DNA of 64,000 nucleotides from Phormidium tenue FACHB-1052 (GCF_014696675.1 NZ_JACJQN010000015.1:108843-172842), one strand, 5' to 3'; positions 35,207 to 45,408 are shown, counted from the stretch's first letter. Notes: generated from the sequence alone by a model not told the origin. A program made the numbers and translations.

Positions 35207-35976
35207 AGCTGCACCTATCAATTTTCAGAATGAGTTGCCCTCTATGCCTTAATCAAGCATCCTGAGCAGCAGGAGGGGTTTCACGACTTTTGAGGCTACC
35301 ACCGCCTGCTCTAATCAACAATCCGGGGGTAAGGGATATAAAGCAAAGAGAATTTAAGCTTGCAAGCTCATTTGAAAAGGTCTATACCAAGCATTGACTA
35401 AAGTTACAGGTTTGACCGATGCACAGCTTTTCTCAAAGCTCATGAACTACTGGGGAAAAGCTAATGAGTTCTGGGCAACGTCAGCGCCGTCCTATGCTCG
35501 CTGGCAAAACTATAAGCAGTGCGAGCTGAATGGATGAAAGACGTCATGGAGTAGTTGTCCACGCGCCACAGAGCAGCGTCACAATCTCTCTTTGCAGCTC
35601 TTTCGTGAAACGTTCCAAAATTTGTCCAACACTGTGCTGGACAGTTTCCACTCAGCTAAGTCAGCCATGGGTACAGATGTGGGGTGGTCAGCCAGAACGG
35701 CTAGCTGCGCGCGCAGGCAACTACTCCTCTTGGCTCAATGCCTAATCGTTTTTTGTGTAGCAAGCAGTTTTTTACAGCTTTGCCTCTCAACCTGTATTGC
35801 AAACGATCTAATCGGATAAAGATTTGATGTTTAGTCGACTTCCGCTGTTTGTCTTGGCACTGGTCTGCTAATCGGTGACAAATGGCCGAAAGCCTTGCTT
35901 GGTAATTACTTTCGGGATTTTGAGGCCAACTGGCTGTAACCCCTATATGGCAAGGCTTATAGCGTCTTATCTCCTC
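35207..35976. other. Long intergenic region with one dispersed repeat
   Basis: About 770 bp between the importer and DUF389 gene. No frame here has recognisable protein features. It holds the second copy of a 28-bp repeat (35699-35726) and runs of AT-rich promoter-like sequence. It may contain decayed genes that I cannot identify. Confidence 0.5.
35699..35726 (+). repeat. 28-bp dispersed repeat, copy 2
   Basis: GGCTAGCTGCGCGCGCAGG followed by CAACTACTC; differs from 20123-20150 only by T/C changes at four positions. Confidence 0.55.
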
Positions 35977-37029
35977 TTAAGAGACCAGTGCCTTTGTCTT
36001 GCCTGCATAGTTTTCCTCGCTTTCACCTACAGGTGACACATCGTTTGCTCGGATTTCTTGCACCTGACCAACGATGAAAATAAGTGTAAAGGATTGTTTT
36101 GTTTCGCGCTCGACAAAGGCTTGCAGCAAAGACACTTGCTTGGGCGTAATCGGGTCTTGAGCACGCACATCTAAATACACTTCTGGTGGATCCGTTAACC
36201 AATTGGTTTGAATTTTTAACAACCCCAAGCGCTGAAAGGTTACAGTGCGATTGAGCAGTGCTTGTTTCAAGCTCGTTTCTAGCTGTGCCTGTCGCACAAG
36301 GCGAAAAAACCCAATACCCAGCGGGACAAACAGCATGGCGGTTAATGCCAGTGTCCAGAGCAAGGCCCGATGAGCGCGTCGCAGCGAGGCATGGCCAGTG
36401 AACAAAAACGCGAGCATACAAGCCAGCGTAATGCCCAGCAGGTTTGTGAGGTAGAGTAGCATGGCCCCCCAACTCAGCGACCAGTTCGCCTGCGACAGAC
36501 CTAAGCCAATGACACAAATAGGTGGCATTAAAGCGACCGCAACCGCAGTTCCGGCCAAACTCCCCGAGATCTTAGGCTGCACTTTGGCATAGCCACTAAT
36601 GCCACCTGCCACAATCGCAATGCCTAAATCCAGCAGGGTAGGCGCTGAGCGAGCAAGCACCTCGCTATCATAGCTAGGGATACCGACCAATTTCCCGAGA
36701 CTAAACGCGATTGCGACTGCTAATAGAGTGCCAATGATGATGGCAATTATGCCTTTACGAAATAGAGTGATTTCTCCCTGCAAAGCACCAAAGGCAAGTC
36801 CTCGAATTGGCAGCATCAGCGGGGCAATGATCATTGCCCCAATAATCACAGCAGCACTGTTTGCCAGTAAGCCAAAGGTAGCAATCGCACAGGAACCGAT
36901 AATTAGAGCTAGGTAGGATGAGTCCAGTGTGGCTTCTGCCAGCAAGTCGGACTGAAGCTGTTGTAACTGGACTAGTTCTGCCCCTTTGCGCCGAAAGTGC
37001 CGGAAACGTCTACGCAGGTCATTTAGCAA
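35977..37029 (-). CDS. DUF389 membrane protein (copy 1)
   Basis: 350 residues from a TTG start at 37029 with AAGGAG six bases ahead. Six or so membrane helices with the DUF389 patterns NSAAVIIGAMIIAPLMLPIRG and VAVALMPPICVIGLGL. The C-terminal soluble part resembles an ACT-like tail (SFTLIFIVGQVQEI). The role of DUF389 proteins is unknown; often found in stress or transport clusters. Divergent from the antiporter gene. Confidence 0.85.
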   Translation of the reverse strand: MLNDLRRRFRHFRRKGAELVQLQQLQSDLLAEATLDSSYLALIIGSCAIATFGLLANSAAVIIGAMIIAPLMLPIRGLAFGALQGEITLFRKGIIAIIIGTLLAVAIAFSLGKLVGIPSYDSEVLARSAPTLLDLGIAIVAGGISGYAKVQPKISGSLAGTAVAVALMPPICVIGLGLSQANWSLSWGAMLLYLTNLLGITLACMLAFLFTGHASLRRAHRALLWTLALTAMLFVPLGIGFFRLVRQAQLETSLKQALLNRTVTFQRLGLLKIQTNWLTDPPEVYLDVRAQDPITPKQVSLLQAFVERETKQSFTLIFIVGQVQEIRANDVSPVGESEENYAGKTKALVS

Positions 37030-37173
37030 ATCCTTCTCCTTCTCAGCTTCAAGTTCCCGTTTATCCTCAACATCCTACCCGCGATTCTAACGGTCATCTA
37101 GAGCTAGCGGTCATGTAGAAATAGACTAAGTTTAAATGCAATTTCTCTATGAAAATAATTCACTTTTGACACT

Positions 37174-38739
37174 ATGGCAGTTGAATCCTCATTGAGTGAA
37201 GTCGCGATCGAAACCAATCTCAAGCAGTTTCTGCTGGTACTCTCGGTTTCGTTAAGTGTGGCAACCTTACCTCAAATTTTTAGCTGGTTTCGCCACATTC
37301 CTTATACGCTGCTGCTAGTGATCGTCGGGCTAGGATTAGCCTTCGTAGATGTGCGGCTGGTCAACCTTTCACCGGGGTTGATTTTATCGATTTTTCTACC
37401 GCCGCTGCTGTTTGAAGCGGCTTGGAATTTGCAGTGGTCAAAACTGAAACACGATCTGATTCCTATCTGCCTATTTGCGATTGTAGGCGTACTGATCTCC
37501 ATCGCTGGGGTAACGTTTGGGCTATACCAACTGTCAGGGTTATCCCTCACGACGGCGCTTCTAGTGGGTGCAAGCCTATCTGCCACTGATCCTGTTTCTG
37601 TAACGGCTTTGTTTCGAGAACTAGGCGTGGAGAAGCGCCTATCTGTTTTGATGGAGGGAGAAAGCTTATTCAACGATGGCGTAGCAGTTGTTGCCTTTGG
37701 TTTTCTGGTCGCGTTTTCCCTTGGCACAGGTGAACTGGCAGTTCAGCCGATTCTGCTTCAGTTCTTGCAAGTAGTCGGTATTGGCATCGGCGTTGGTTGT
37801 TTAATAGGGTTTGGCATTTCTTACCTAACTCAACGCTTTGATTTACCCCTAGTTGAACAGTCTCTGACGCTGGTTTCGGCTTACGGAACCTACCTAATTA
37901 CCGAAGATCTGGGCGGATCAGGCGTGATTGGGGTCGTCACAACAGGACTAATTCTCGGTAACTTTGGTTCTCGCATCGGCATGAATCCCCGGACTCGGAC
38001 AATCGTCAGCGAATTTTGGGAGTTTCTGTCATTTTTTGTTAACTCGATCGTGTTCTTACTGATTGGTGATCAAATCAGGTTCGCCATTTTGGGTGAGAAT
38101 TTAGACACGATCGCCCTCACGGTTGGCGCGATGATTGTGACACGAGCGATCGCCATCTACGGGTTGAGTTTTATCAGCAATCGCGTTGTCCACTCTGACA
38201 TTCCTGTCCCAGATCAAACAATCTTGTGGTGGGGTGGTTTACGAGGTTCAGTTTCGATCGCGCTAGCGTTGAGTATGCCTGTGATTTTACCAGAACGAGA
38301 AGAAATTATTGCCACCGTGTTTGGCGTAGTTTTGTTCACGCTACTGGTGCAAGGCTTAACCATTCAGCCGCTCTTGAAGATGTTAAATCTGTTGGGCAAC
38401 CAATCGTTACGCCAACGCTATCCAGAGGCACTTGCTCGTCAGACTGCCCTCCAGCGAGTGATGCAGTATCTGGATAAGATCGAAACTCGTCCGGGCGTTG
38501 ACCCAGAGTTTTATCGATATCAAACAGCACTGGTGCAAGGTGAATTGGCTTCTCTCCAAACAGAACTTGATCAACTTGTAAATGAACATCCTGATCTGCA
38601 AAACTTTGTTATGAACCAAGTGCGACTAGAATTGCAAGCAATTGAAGCAGAAACCTACGCTGAGTTTGTTCGGGCAGGGCAACTTACCCGAGAACTTTCA
38701 CCTTTTTTGCAGCAGACAGCAGAAGGTGAAGATAGATAA
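37174..38739 (+). CDS. Na+/H+ antiporter, CPA1 (NhaP-like) family
   Basis: 521 residues, about 12 membrane helices. CPA1 hallmarks: FLPPLLFEAAWNL, ATDPVSVTALFRELGVEKRL (Thr-Asp-Pro ion site), EGESLFNDGVAVV (Asn-Asp), and LWWGGLRGSVSIALALS. The cytoplasmic C-terminal tail of about 100 residues is helical and Glu-rich. Exchanges Na+ (or K+) for protons across the plasma membrane, for salt and pH tolerance. Confidence 0.92.
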   Translation: MAVESSLSEVAIETNLKQFLLVLSVSLSVATLPQIFSWFRHIPYTLLLVIVGLGLAFVDVRLVNLSPGLILSIFLPPLLFEAAWNLQWSKLKHDLIPICLFAIVGVLISIAGVTFGLYQLSGLSLTTALLVGASLSATDPVSVTALFRELGVEKRLSVLMEGESLFNDGVAVVAFGFLVAFSLGTGELAVQPILLQFLQVVGIGIGVGCLIGFGISYLTQRFDLPLVEQSLTLVSAYGTYLITEDLGGSGVIGVVTTGLILGNFGSRIGMNPRTRTIVSEFWEFLSFFVNSIVFLLIGDQIRFAILGENLDTIALTVGAMIVTRAIAIYGLSFISNRVVHSDIPVPDQTILWWGGLRGSVSIALALSMPVILPEREEIIATVFGVVLFTLLVQGLTIQPLLKMLNLLGNQSLRQRYPEALARQTALQRVMQYLDKIETRPGVDPEFYRYQTALVQGELASLQTELDQLVNEHPDLQNFVMNQVRLELQAIEAETYAEFVRAGQLTRELSPFLQQTAEGEDR

Positions 38740-38763
38740 GCGAGGCAGAACGGGATCAACGAC

Positions 38764-40212
38764 TTATGATTCTAAAGGCAGCGAAAGCGTGAATACAGCC
38801 CCTTGACCAGGTTTGCTATTGGCTGTAATGTTGCCGCCATGGGCTTCAATAATGCGTTTGGCGATCGCCAGCCCTAGACCAACCCCACTGTGCTTAGTAG
38901 AGTGGCTTGTGGTGTAAAACTGTTCAAAGACGCGAGGTAAATTGATTTCAGGAATGCCACTTCCCTGGTCCTGAATTGAAATCAGGGCCTGTTGCTTGTT
39001 ACGAGAGGCCGTAATGAAAATACAAGCATTGGGGGTAGAGTACTTAATTGCATTGTCTAGAAGATTTAGAAACGCCTGTAATAAGCGTTCCGAATCGCCC
39101 ATCACTCGAAGATCCTCAACATCGACTTGCACAGTCATGTTTTTAGCCTGCATGCGAACTTCCATGGCTCTGAGCGAACGGCTAATCACACTTTTTATGG
39201 TAATGGCTTGGATTTCTAATAGCGTGATGCCCGCTTCTAAGCGTCCCAAGTCTAGCAAATCATGAATCAAGCCCGAAAGTCGCTTCGTCTCCTCTTTGAT
39301 GGTTTGAAAGAAGCGATCGCGCAGTTCTAGCTCATCCACAGCGCCACGCTCCAACGCCTCGATAGTGACCTGAACATTACTCACAGGGGTTCGCAGTTCA
39401 TGGGAAACATTAGCGAGAAAAACTCTGCGCTCCTCATCCAATGATTTCAATCGTGCACTCATGCGATTCAGTTCCGTCGCCAGCTGGTCTAGTTCATTGC
39501 TTTGACGAATCGTAAGTCTGTCATCAAACTGACCGCCACCCACGCGAATCGCAAAGCTTCGCATCACCTCAATGGGTTTAGAGAGACTTCGAGCTAAGCG
39601 ATCGCTGACTAAGGCACAAAGAAAAATGGTAAGGACAAGGGCGGCTAAAATTGTCCAGGTCACGCTGGCAAACTGTTTCTGAAACTGTTCTAAGGTAATC
39701 GAGATGCGCAATATTCCTAATAACTGACCATTGTGAGTTATCGGTTTGGCAATATAGATGCGATCGCTCGTTGATAAAACCCCTTTAGCAACGCCTTGCG
39801 CCTCATGACCGCGTAGTGCTTCTGAAACGCCAGGGATCGACAGCCAATTGGTGACTTGTCGATCCGTTTGAGGGTCAGAGGTAGCTAGCAATGAACCTTG
39901 GGCATCAAAGACGCGGAGTGTGATGTTGGCAGGTGCCCCATAGCGCTGCACAATGCTCTGCACCCCTTGCGTATCTTTTGCTTCGAGGACATCTGTAACG
40001 CTCTCGCTCAGTGCCGTTGACCAGTTTTCTAGATCCGTCTGACGAGACTGCATGAAAAAGGCATAAAACGTCCACAGGATATAACCGGACATGAGCGAGG
40101 TTCCCGAGACGATCAGGAGCAGGTAGGTAGACAAAAGCTTCATATGGATGGAATTCCACCGAAGGGACGCTAACCATCTGCTCGTGAAGGAATCTTGGGG
40201 AAACAGTTTCAT
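38764..40212 (-). CDS. Sensor histidine kinase
   Basis: About 480 residues. Membrane helix (LLSTYLLLIVSGTSLMSGYI), an extracytoplasmic sensing region of about 130 residues, a second helix (ILAALVLTIFLCALVS), HAMP, phosphoacceptor FLANVSHELRTP, then N box (LLDNAIKYST), DQGSGIPE and GVGLGLAIAK. The start is unsure: ATG 40212, ATG 40143 (just before the first helix) and an upstream TTG are in frame; none has a strong ribosome site. It follows the receiver gene and is its natural partner. Confidence 0.88.
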   Translation of the reverse strand: MKLFPQDSFTSRWLASLRWNSIHMKLLSTYLLLIVSGTSLMSGYILWTFYAFFMQSRQTDLENWSTALSESVTDVLEAKDTQGVQSIVQRYGAPANITLRVFDAQGSLLATSDPQTDRQVTNWLSIPGVSEALRGHEAQGVAKGVLSTSDRIYIAKPITHNGQLLGILRISITLEQFQKQFASVTWTILAALVLTIFLCALVSDRLARSLSKPIEVMRSFAIRVGGGQFDDRLTIRQSNELDQLATELNRMSARLKSLDEERRVFLANVSHELRTPVSNVQVTIEALERGAVDELELRDRFFQTIKEETKRLSGLIHDLLDLGRLEAGITLLEIQAITIKSVISRSLRAMEVRMQAKNMTVQVDVEDLRVMGDSERLLQAFLNLLDNAIKYSTPNACIFITASRNKQQALISIQDQGSGIPEINLPRVFEQFYTTSHSTKHSGVGLGLAIAKRIIEAHGGNITANSKPGQGAVFTLSLPLES

Positions 40213-40331
40213 CGGTTCGAATAAGGCTCGGGTTAATGGCGCGTCTGTCGCAAGTGATCTAACCTGGCGCAACAGTTTTTATGGCTTGAGCCAGCCGAGC
40301 CATTACCCCCTGCGTGATGCTTTAACCGCTT

Positions 40332-40706
40332 TTATGCAGATTCTCCATGATGGCGGCGCAGCACAGCTTTAATCCGTGCGAGCAACTCACTCGTATTGAA
40401 AGGTTTGGTCACATAATCATCTGCCCCTGCCTCTAGGCCCCGAACCTTATCGATGTCTTGGTCTTTAGCCGTTAGCATCAGAATAGGGACATCAGAAAAA
40501 GCTCGAATACGCCAACAAACTTCCATGCCATCAACTTCTGGCATCATCAGATCGAGCAGAATGACATCGGGTACTTGTTTATGGAATTGTTTGATTGCGC
40601 TTTGTCCATCTGATGCTGTAGTGACCTCATAACCTTCTTTTCTCAGTGAGTAAGCAAGACTTTCACAGAGTGGGGCTTCGTCGTCTATCAGCAAAACATG
40701 TGGCAC
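40332..40706 (-). CDS. Receiver-only response regulator (OmpR-type receiver without DNA-binding domain)
   Basis: 124 residues. CheY-like: LLIDDEAPLCESL (acidic pair), LLDLMMPEVDG (phospho-Asp), MLTAKDQ, and YVTKPFNTSELLARIKAVLRR. The last part is the usual OmpR-family linker, but the frame stops at GESA with no winged-helix domain, and reading past the stop does not restore one. Either a genuine single-domain regulator or a truncated OmpR protein. Divides its promoter region with nothing else to the right. Confidence 0.88.
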   Translation of the reverse strand: MPHVLLIDDEAPLCESLAYSLRKEGYEVTTASDGQSAIKQFHKQVPDVILLDLMMPEVDGMEVCWRIRAFSDVPILMLTAKDQDIDKVRGLEAGADDYVTKPFNTSELLARIKAVLRRHHGESA

Positions 40707-40943
40707 TAGTATAAACAGTTACATTGCACATCCAGAATCTCAAAGCCAGGGTTCACTGACATCTACCTTGAGACGTAAATTGTCTTGTTCTCGCCCAGGT
40801 TTTGCTGTTAAAAGTACTAAGCCCAAAACGATTAGCAGACTCGTGATCCGATCGGCAATCGCAGCGAGCAACATAACCACAATTGCTTCTAAAAACTTGG
40901 AGTCTGCTTATTTAACGGGAAGGCATTCTCTGGAGATAAAGAG

Positions 40944-41513
40944 TTATCTGGACGTAGTCAGGCTAGACTGATCTAAAATTGAAATTAAGTGCTCGCGCAT
41001 CCCTCTACAGCTACAGCCTGCTGAAATTACAACAACGTCTGAGCGATCTACTAATTGTAGCCAGAATTGAGCGCTGCTATCTGAGCGTGATTGCACTAAA
41101 TATCCTAGTTGATCGTCTAAAGCGTAAGGAGAAATCTGCCCTTGAAAGTGGGTATTCTGCTCAACGAATTTCTGCAACTCAAGATTCTCAGAATTATTGA
41201 CTGAGCGAACAATGATGGAGGCATATCCCCGCCCTAATGCTTGTCCACCTTGGGCAACACAGGTAAGAACTTGATAAGTTCCAGGATTTACAATCTCAAC
41301 TGCGCCGTTATTGCGAAGAATTGCTCTGAAATTAGAAGGAATTGTGAGTGTCACGCCAAACTGGGGTAGCTCCAATTCTCGGGTAGTTTCAGCCGCTGAA
41401 ATTGGGCCCGGATCAGCGCAGTAGCCAGATTGAGCGGTTGCTGGCGAACTTGGCAATAGACCAAATATATTAACTAGAACAGCGGTCAAAAAAATAGAAA
41501 ATATGTGTTTCAT
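40944..41513 (-). CDS. Exported hypothetical protein
   Basis: 189 residues. Signal peptide MKHIFSIFLTAVLVNIFGLL with likely cleavage at ATAQ-SG. The mature part is beta-rich (LPQFGVTLTIPSNFRAIL) and has several Cys (YCADPG, LTCVA, AGCSCRG). Not recognised. It stands alone upstream of the two-component pair. Confidence 0.7.
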   Translation of the reverse strand: MKHIFSIFLTAVLVNIFGLLPSSPATAQSGYCADPGPISAAETTRELELPQFGVTLTIPSNFRAILRNNGAVEIVNPGTYQVLTCVAQGGQALGRGYASIIVRSVNNSENLELQKFVEQNTHFQGQISPYALDDQLGYLVQSRSDSSAQFWLQLVDRSDVVVISAGCSCRGMREHLISILDQSSLTTSR

Positions 41514-41563
41514 TGTTTTCTCTCAACAGTATCAATGTTAATCACAAAGTGACTATTAACTCG

Positions 41564-42166
41564 TTATTTATGATGACTCAAATGACTTCTTCCTGCCTCT
41601 TTCTCTACACTTAAATCTGTCCACTTTTGCAATGCCCAAAGGCTGGTAATGGCTGCCAATCCTGATCCTAATGTGTCCATGATCATGTCAGTGACCGTAT
41701 CATCGACGTTGCCAATCACATCGACTGCCAAAATCTTACCTGCTAACCATTCAGCGATTTCCCACAAAGCTCCGATTGCAATACCAAAGCTAGTAATTGC
41801 TACTAGATATAGCAGTTTGTGTTGACGAAAAATCGGTAGCATGGGACCGTACACCAAAAAACTCAGAGCTAGTGTAATTGAAAACATGGTGAACCCATGA
41901 ACTAGCTCGTCATAAAGTCCAGGGGCATAAAACCATCCCCACACCCAACCTCCGGCGTTGAGTAAAGCTGCGAGGACAAACAGAAAATCAAACAGGGTTG
42001 GTAGTCTGTCATCTTTCACCACAAACACAAGAGAGACGATTAGAAAAAGAGCTAGGGCGATCGCATCTTGCCATTTTCCCTGAATAGTAGTGGTAAGAAC
42101 AGCGATTCCAAGTAGCGTTTGCCCGATCCAGGCAGCAAAGCGGTACCCTTTCCAGTTGATAGACAC
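41564..42166 (-). CDS. DUF2238/YjdF-like membrane protein
   Basis: About 200 residues from a GTG at 42166, chosen because GGAG lies 8 bases upstream; a TTG at 42187 is possible. Six or so membrane helices, with YDELVHGFTMF, GALWEIAEWLAGK and DDTVTDMIMDTLGSGLAA typical of the YjdF/DUF2238 group. Function unknown. Tightly follows the DUF2254 gene, so probably same operon. Confidence 0.75.
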   Translation of the reverse strand: MSINWKGYRFAAWIGQTLLGIAVLTTTIQGKWQDAIALALFLIVSLVFVVKDDRLPTLFDFLFVLAALLNAGGWVWGWFYAPGLYDELVHGFTMFSITLALSFLVYGPMLPIFRQHKLLYLVAITSFGIAIGALWEIAEWLAGKILAVDVIGNVDDTVTDMIMDTLGSGLAAITSLWALQKWTDLSVEKEAGRSHLSHHK

Positions 42167-42183
42167 TATCTTTTCTCCATATA

Positions 42184-43515
42184 TCAAGCTTGCCTAATCG
42201 CTTTCACGGCGGCTAGATAACGCTCTTTGACGTCCTGGCGATCTAACTCTTCGGGGATTCCTTCCTGGCTGCCGTGCTCAATCATATTGGCATGACGCAA
42301 CAGTGCAGCTCGGTCAGCTTTGGTATAGGTAAAAAGGGCAATGACGGCGATCGCTTCTAGCAACCGCATCGTGACTGCTACGCTTGTTTGCCCATACTGC
42401 CGAATCTGATTAAAAGCAGCATCCGTAACATCTGCAAACGTTACGGGTGCTGCAATGACGCGCAGCTTATCTTGGTCATCATAACGATAGGCAGAGGGAA
42501 TCTCTTTTTGTGCCAAGTGACAAAGCGCCGCGCTGAGTTGATCAATACAGCGAATGGCTGTGAACGGGTCATTAATGCCGGGTGAGAGGGCACGGACTGC
42601 AATCTCAACCAGTTGGTTAATCGAAAACTCAACATCTTGCTGATCGGTGCGCTGCGAACCTAAGACAAAGGCACCATTGATTTGTTTAACTAGCTTTTTG
42701 CTACCCGATTCTGCCGGATAAGCAAGTGCCAGTGGACTTCCCTTAACCACAAAGTCTCCAGGACGACGCTGAAGCTGAAGCAGGATATTGGTTTCTGTTG
42801 CAATTTGCATTAGCTGCTTTGTATCAATTGCTTGCACATAGTTACTGCTAGTCGCTTGAATGGCAGTTGCCTCGTGATCAAAATTAGGTGGAATCTCTGA
42901 GGAAAGCGGTTCTGCCCGATGCTCCGATGTGCCGCGTCCTACCTGTTGGGGAAAGAGCCGATCAATTACTTCATCTAGCTCACATCCCACCCTAGAAATG
43001 ACATGATCAACCTGGATGGAAGTAGCGGAATGGTGAATAAAGTAGATTAGAACGCCAATACTGGCGATCGCCAGTCCAATCCCGCAGGTGACTGCAATAT
43101 GTGGCACAAACTCATTCTCGGCAACACCGTTGATGGTTCGGAGCACCATTAGACTGTAAACAAAGGTGGAGATGAAAGTTCCTAGTACAATTTGGTTACC
43201 GGTATCTTGCATAAAGTTACGCAGCAGGCGCGGACCAAACTGCGAAGACGCTAGCTGAAGCGCCACAATGGTGATAGAGAATGCAGTCGTGGCAACAGTC
43301 ACCATTGAACCTGCAATCGCAGAGAGAATGGCTCGTGAACCATTGGGACCCAGTGCATACGCCCAACCTAAATTACTAATAATGTCGGCTTCTAGCTTTT
43401 GGTCAATGCCAATAGTGATTAATGAAAGCCCAATCGCTAGCACAACCATTAGGGTCGGGATGAACCAGAAGCTAGAGTGCAATGAGTCCAAAAGCTTGCC
43501 AAACTTGGTTCCCAT
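42184..43515 (-). CDS. DUF2254 membrane protein
   Basis: 443 residues. Four N-terminal membrane helices with the DUF2254 pattern GSMVTVATTAFSITIVALQLASSQFGPRLLRNF, split here for length, and a soluble C-terminal half (SPGINDPFTAIRCIDQL). Function unknown. Starts 3 bp after the MscS stop, so these two genes are co-transcribed, suggesting a shared envelope-stress role. Confidence 0.85.
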   Translation of the reverse strand: MGTKFGKLLDSLHSSFWFIPTLMVVLAIGLSLITIGIDQKLEADIISNLGWAYALGPNGSRAILSAIAGSMVTVATTAFSITIVALQLASSQFGPRLLRNFMQDTGNQIVLGTFISTFVYSLMVLRTINGVAENEFVPHIAVTCGIGLAIASIGVLIYFIHHSATSIQVDHVISRVGCELDEVIDRLFPQQVGRGTSEHRAEPLSSEIPPNFDHEATAIQATSSNYVQAIDTKQLMQIATETNILLQLQRRPGDFVVKGSPLALAYPAESGSKKLVKQINGAFVLGSQRTDQQDVEFSINQLVEIAVRALSPGINDPFTAIRCIDQLSAALCHLAQKEIPSAYRYDDQDKLRVIAAPVTFADVTDAAFNQIRQYGQTSVAVTMRLLEAIAVIALFTYTKADRAALLRHANMIEHGSQEGIPEELDRQDVKERYLAAVKAIRQA

Positions 43516-43518
43516 TTG

Positions 43519-44532
43519 CTATTCCTCTGCTGGTGGAGCAGTCTTCGTGCGGCTTGACCCATTTCCTTGAATTTTAAGCTCGGCAAGGCGATTGAGCGAT
43601 CTACTAATGCTGCGTGGCTGTGGCACTTGACCTTTCCCGGCGGGCCAGCCTTCGCGTTGACCAGCTCGATCGCCATCCGTTGCTTCAGTCTGGTCATGAA
43701 ATAGGATTTGCTGTGTCGGGAAGGGCAAATCAATACCATTTGCTGTTAGCTTATTTTTAATGTTAGTCAACACTCGATCTTGTAGGTCTAGCACATCTGC
43801 ACGACGAGGGGGTTGCACCCACCAGCGAGCGCGAATATTAACAGTGCTGCCTGCTAATTCAACCACAATCGCATCAGGAGTAGGAGTTTTTAATACCCCG
43901 CCTGTTTCATGCATTGCCTCTAGAATGAGCCGTCGTGCTTCGTCAATGTCATCACCGTAACCAATGCCAATATCGTACTCTAGGCGGCGATTTTCAAACG
44001 CAGTATTGACTGTGACAGAATTTGTAAACAACTCAGAATTTGGGATTACAATTCGCCGTCCATCATAAGTTCTAATGGTGGTGGCACGAGTTTCAATATT
44101 CTCTACAGTACCTTCAAAATCTTTAAACACGATTTGATCGTCGATTTGAAAGGGTTCAGTCAGCAGTATTAAAATACCCGCTAGAAAGTTTTGCAAAATA
44201 TCTCGAAACGCAAAGCCGATCGCGACACCACTGATTCCAAGTAGCTGCACTAAGTCACTGGCTTTAAGCGATGGAATCACGATAATCAGCGCAATGAACA
44301 AGCCCACTAAAATAGTTGTGCCTTGTGCCAACCGTCCCAGCACCATTCCCAAGTTGCGAGCTTGACGGCGATCGCGCGTTAAGTTTCTAACTATTTTCTT
44401 GATCGCTCTAGCAACGAAGAAAAAGATCGCAAAGACAATTAATGCCAGCACTACGTTTGGCAACAAAATGATGATGCCATTCACTATTGCCTGCATCCTG
44501 TCTAGGAGAGTTGACATTTCTTCACTCATCAC
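43519..44532 (-). CDS. Mechanosensitive channel, MscS family
   Basis: 337 residues. Three or so N-terminal membrane helices, then the MscS pore and beta domain: GVAIGFAFRDILQNFLAGI, FQIDDQIVFKDFEGTVENI, TTIRTYDGRRIVIPNSELF. The C-terminal tail (after LPFPTQQI) is Gly/Arg-rich and likely disordered. Opens under membrane tension to release solutes. First of an MscS-DUF2254-DUF2238 operon. Confidence 0.92.
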   Translation of the reverse strand: MMSEEMSTLLDRMQAIVNGIIILLPNVVLALIVFAIFFFVARAIKKIVRNLTRDRRQARNLGMVLGRLAQGTTILVGLFIALIIVIPSLKASDLVQLLGISGVAIGFAFRDILQNFLAGILILLTEPFQIDDQIVFKDFEGTVENIETRATTIRTYDGRRIVIPNSELFTNSVTVNTAFENRRLEYDIGIGYGDDIDEARRLILEAMHETGGVLKTPTPDAIVVELAGSTVNIRARWWVQPPRRADVLDLQDRVLTNIKNKLTANGIDLPFPTQQILFHDQTEATDGDRAGQREGWPAGKGQVPQPRSISRSLNRLAELKIQGNGSSRTKTAPPAEE

Positions 44533-44598
44533 CCAACTGTCATAGAAAGCACTTGTATATTAGTAGAAGTCAGGAAGACCAACTTCTCTCTGAGGTTG

Positions 44599-45408
44599 TT
44601 AATTCTCCTGCCTCAAGCTTTGAATCTCAGTTCGCAGAGCTGTAATTTCGTCTCTTAGGGCATCGATCGATTTTGCTCCGACAATCTCTGCTTCGTCATC
44701 GTCAGCATCTTGTCCGATAAAGAACGTAGCTAACGTTGCTGTTACATAACCGAATACGGCAAATGCATACAGCGCCAGCAGAAAGCAGAGGATGCGACCT
44801 TCTACCGTTTTGGGAAAGTAGTCTGAGCCCATTGTGGTCATCAGCATTGCTGTCCACCAAAGTGCAGTGCCGTAGCTATCAAATCCCGGCAAATCTGGAG
44901 CATCTTGCTCAAACGCATACATTCCCGCAGCTCCAACCAGTGTGATAATTGCTGTCATCATCACCACATAGCCAAAGCCACGCCGCGCAAAGGTGGCTGA
45001 GAGTGATCGCATACTGCGATTGGTGCGAGTCATCACACGTAACAGCCGCAAACCTCGAACTGCTCGCGTGGTTTGTAAGATTCGCATCACACGCATAAAC
45101 CGCAACACGCGCAAGGCGGGTAAAAGTAATGCAATAGCTGAAATCCAATTTGTTTTAAGATAAGCAGCCTTGCGGGGGGCAAGCGATATTCTAAGAATAA
45201 ATTCCAGAATAAACACGCCCCAAATGAGGATGCCAACTGCATCTAAAAGAGGAACTCGTTCCCAAATCAGTTCCACCACAAATAGACCGAGCCAAGTAAA
45301 ACTCAACACGAGCATTGGCATTTCCAGCCAATCTTCAAGTTGCTGCAAGATTTGCTGTTGCTCGTGTTCTATTGCTTTCTTTTCGACTCGATTCAAGGGT
45401 TGCATCAC
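44599..45408 (-). CDS. Voltage-gated ion channel-like protein with unusual filter
   Basis: 269 residues. Six-helix ion transport fold with an S4-like arginine-rich helix (VLRFMRVMRILQTTRAVRG) and a pore loop reading LMTTMGSDYFPKT. In potassium channels the filter is T-V/I-G-Y-G; here it is T-M-G-S-D, so K+ selectivity is not assured. The C-terminus is a short coiled coil (LRDEITALRTEIQSLRQEN) likely for tetramerisation. Same strand as MscS, 66 bp upstream of it. Confidence 0.85.
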   Translation of the reverse strand: MMQPLNRVEKKAIEHEQQQILQQLEDWLEMPMLVLSFTWLGLFVVELIWERVPLLDAVGILIWGVFILEFILRISLAPRKAAYLKTNWISAIALLLPALRVLRFMRVMRILQTTRAVRGLRLLRVMTRTNRSMRSLSATFARRGFGYVVMMTAIITLVGAAGMYAFEQDAPDLPGFDSYGTALWWTAMLMTTMGSDYFPKTVEGRILCFLLALYAFAVFGYVTATLATFFIGQDADDDEAEIVGAKSIDALRDEITALRTEIQSLRQEN

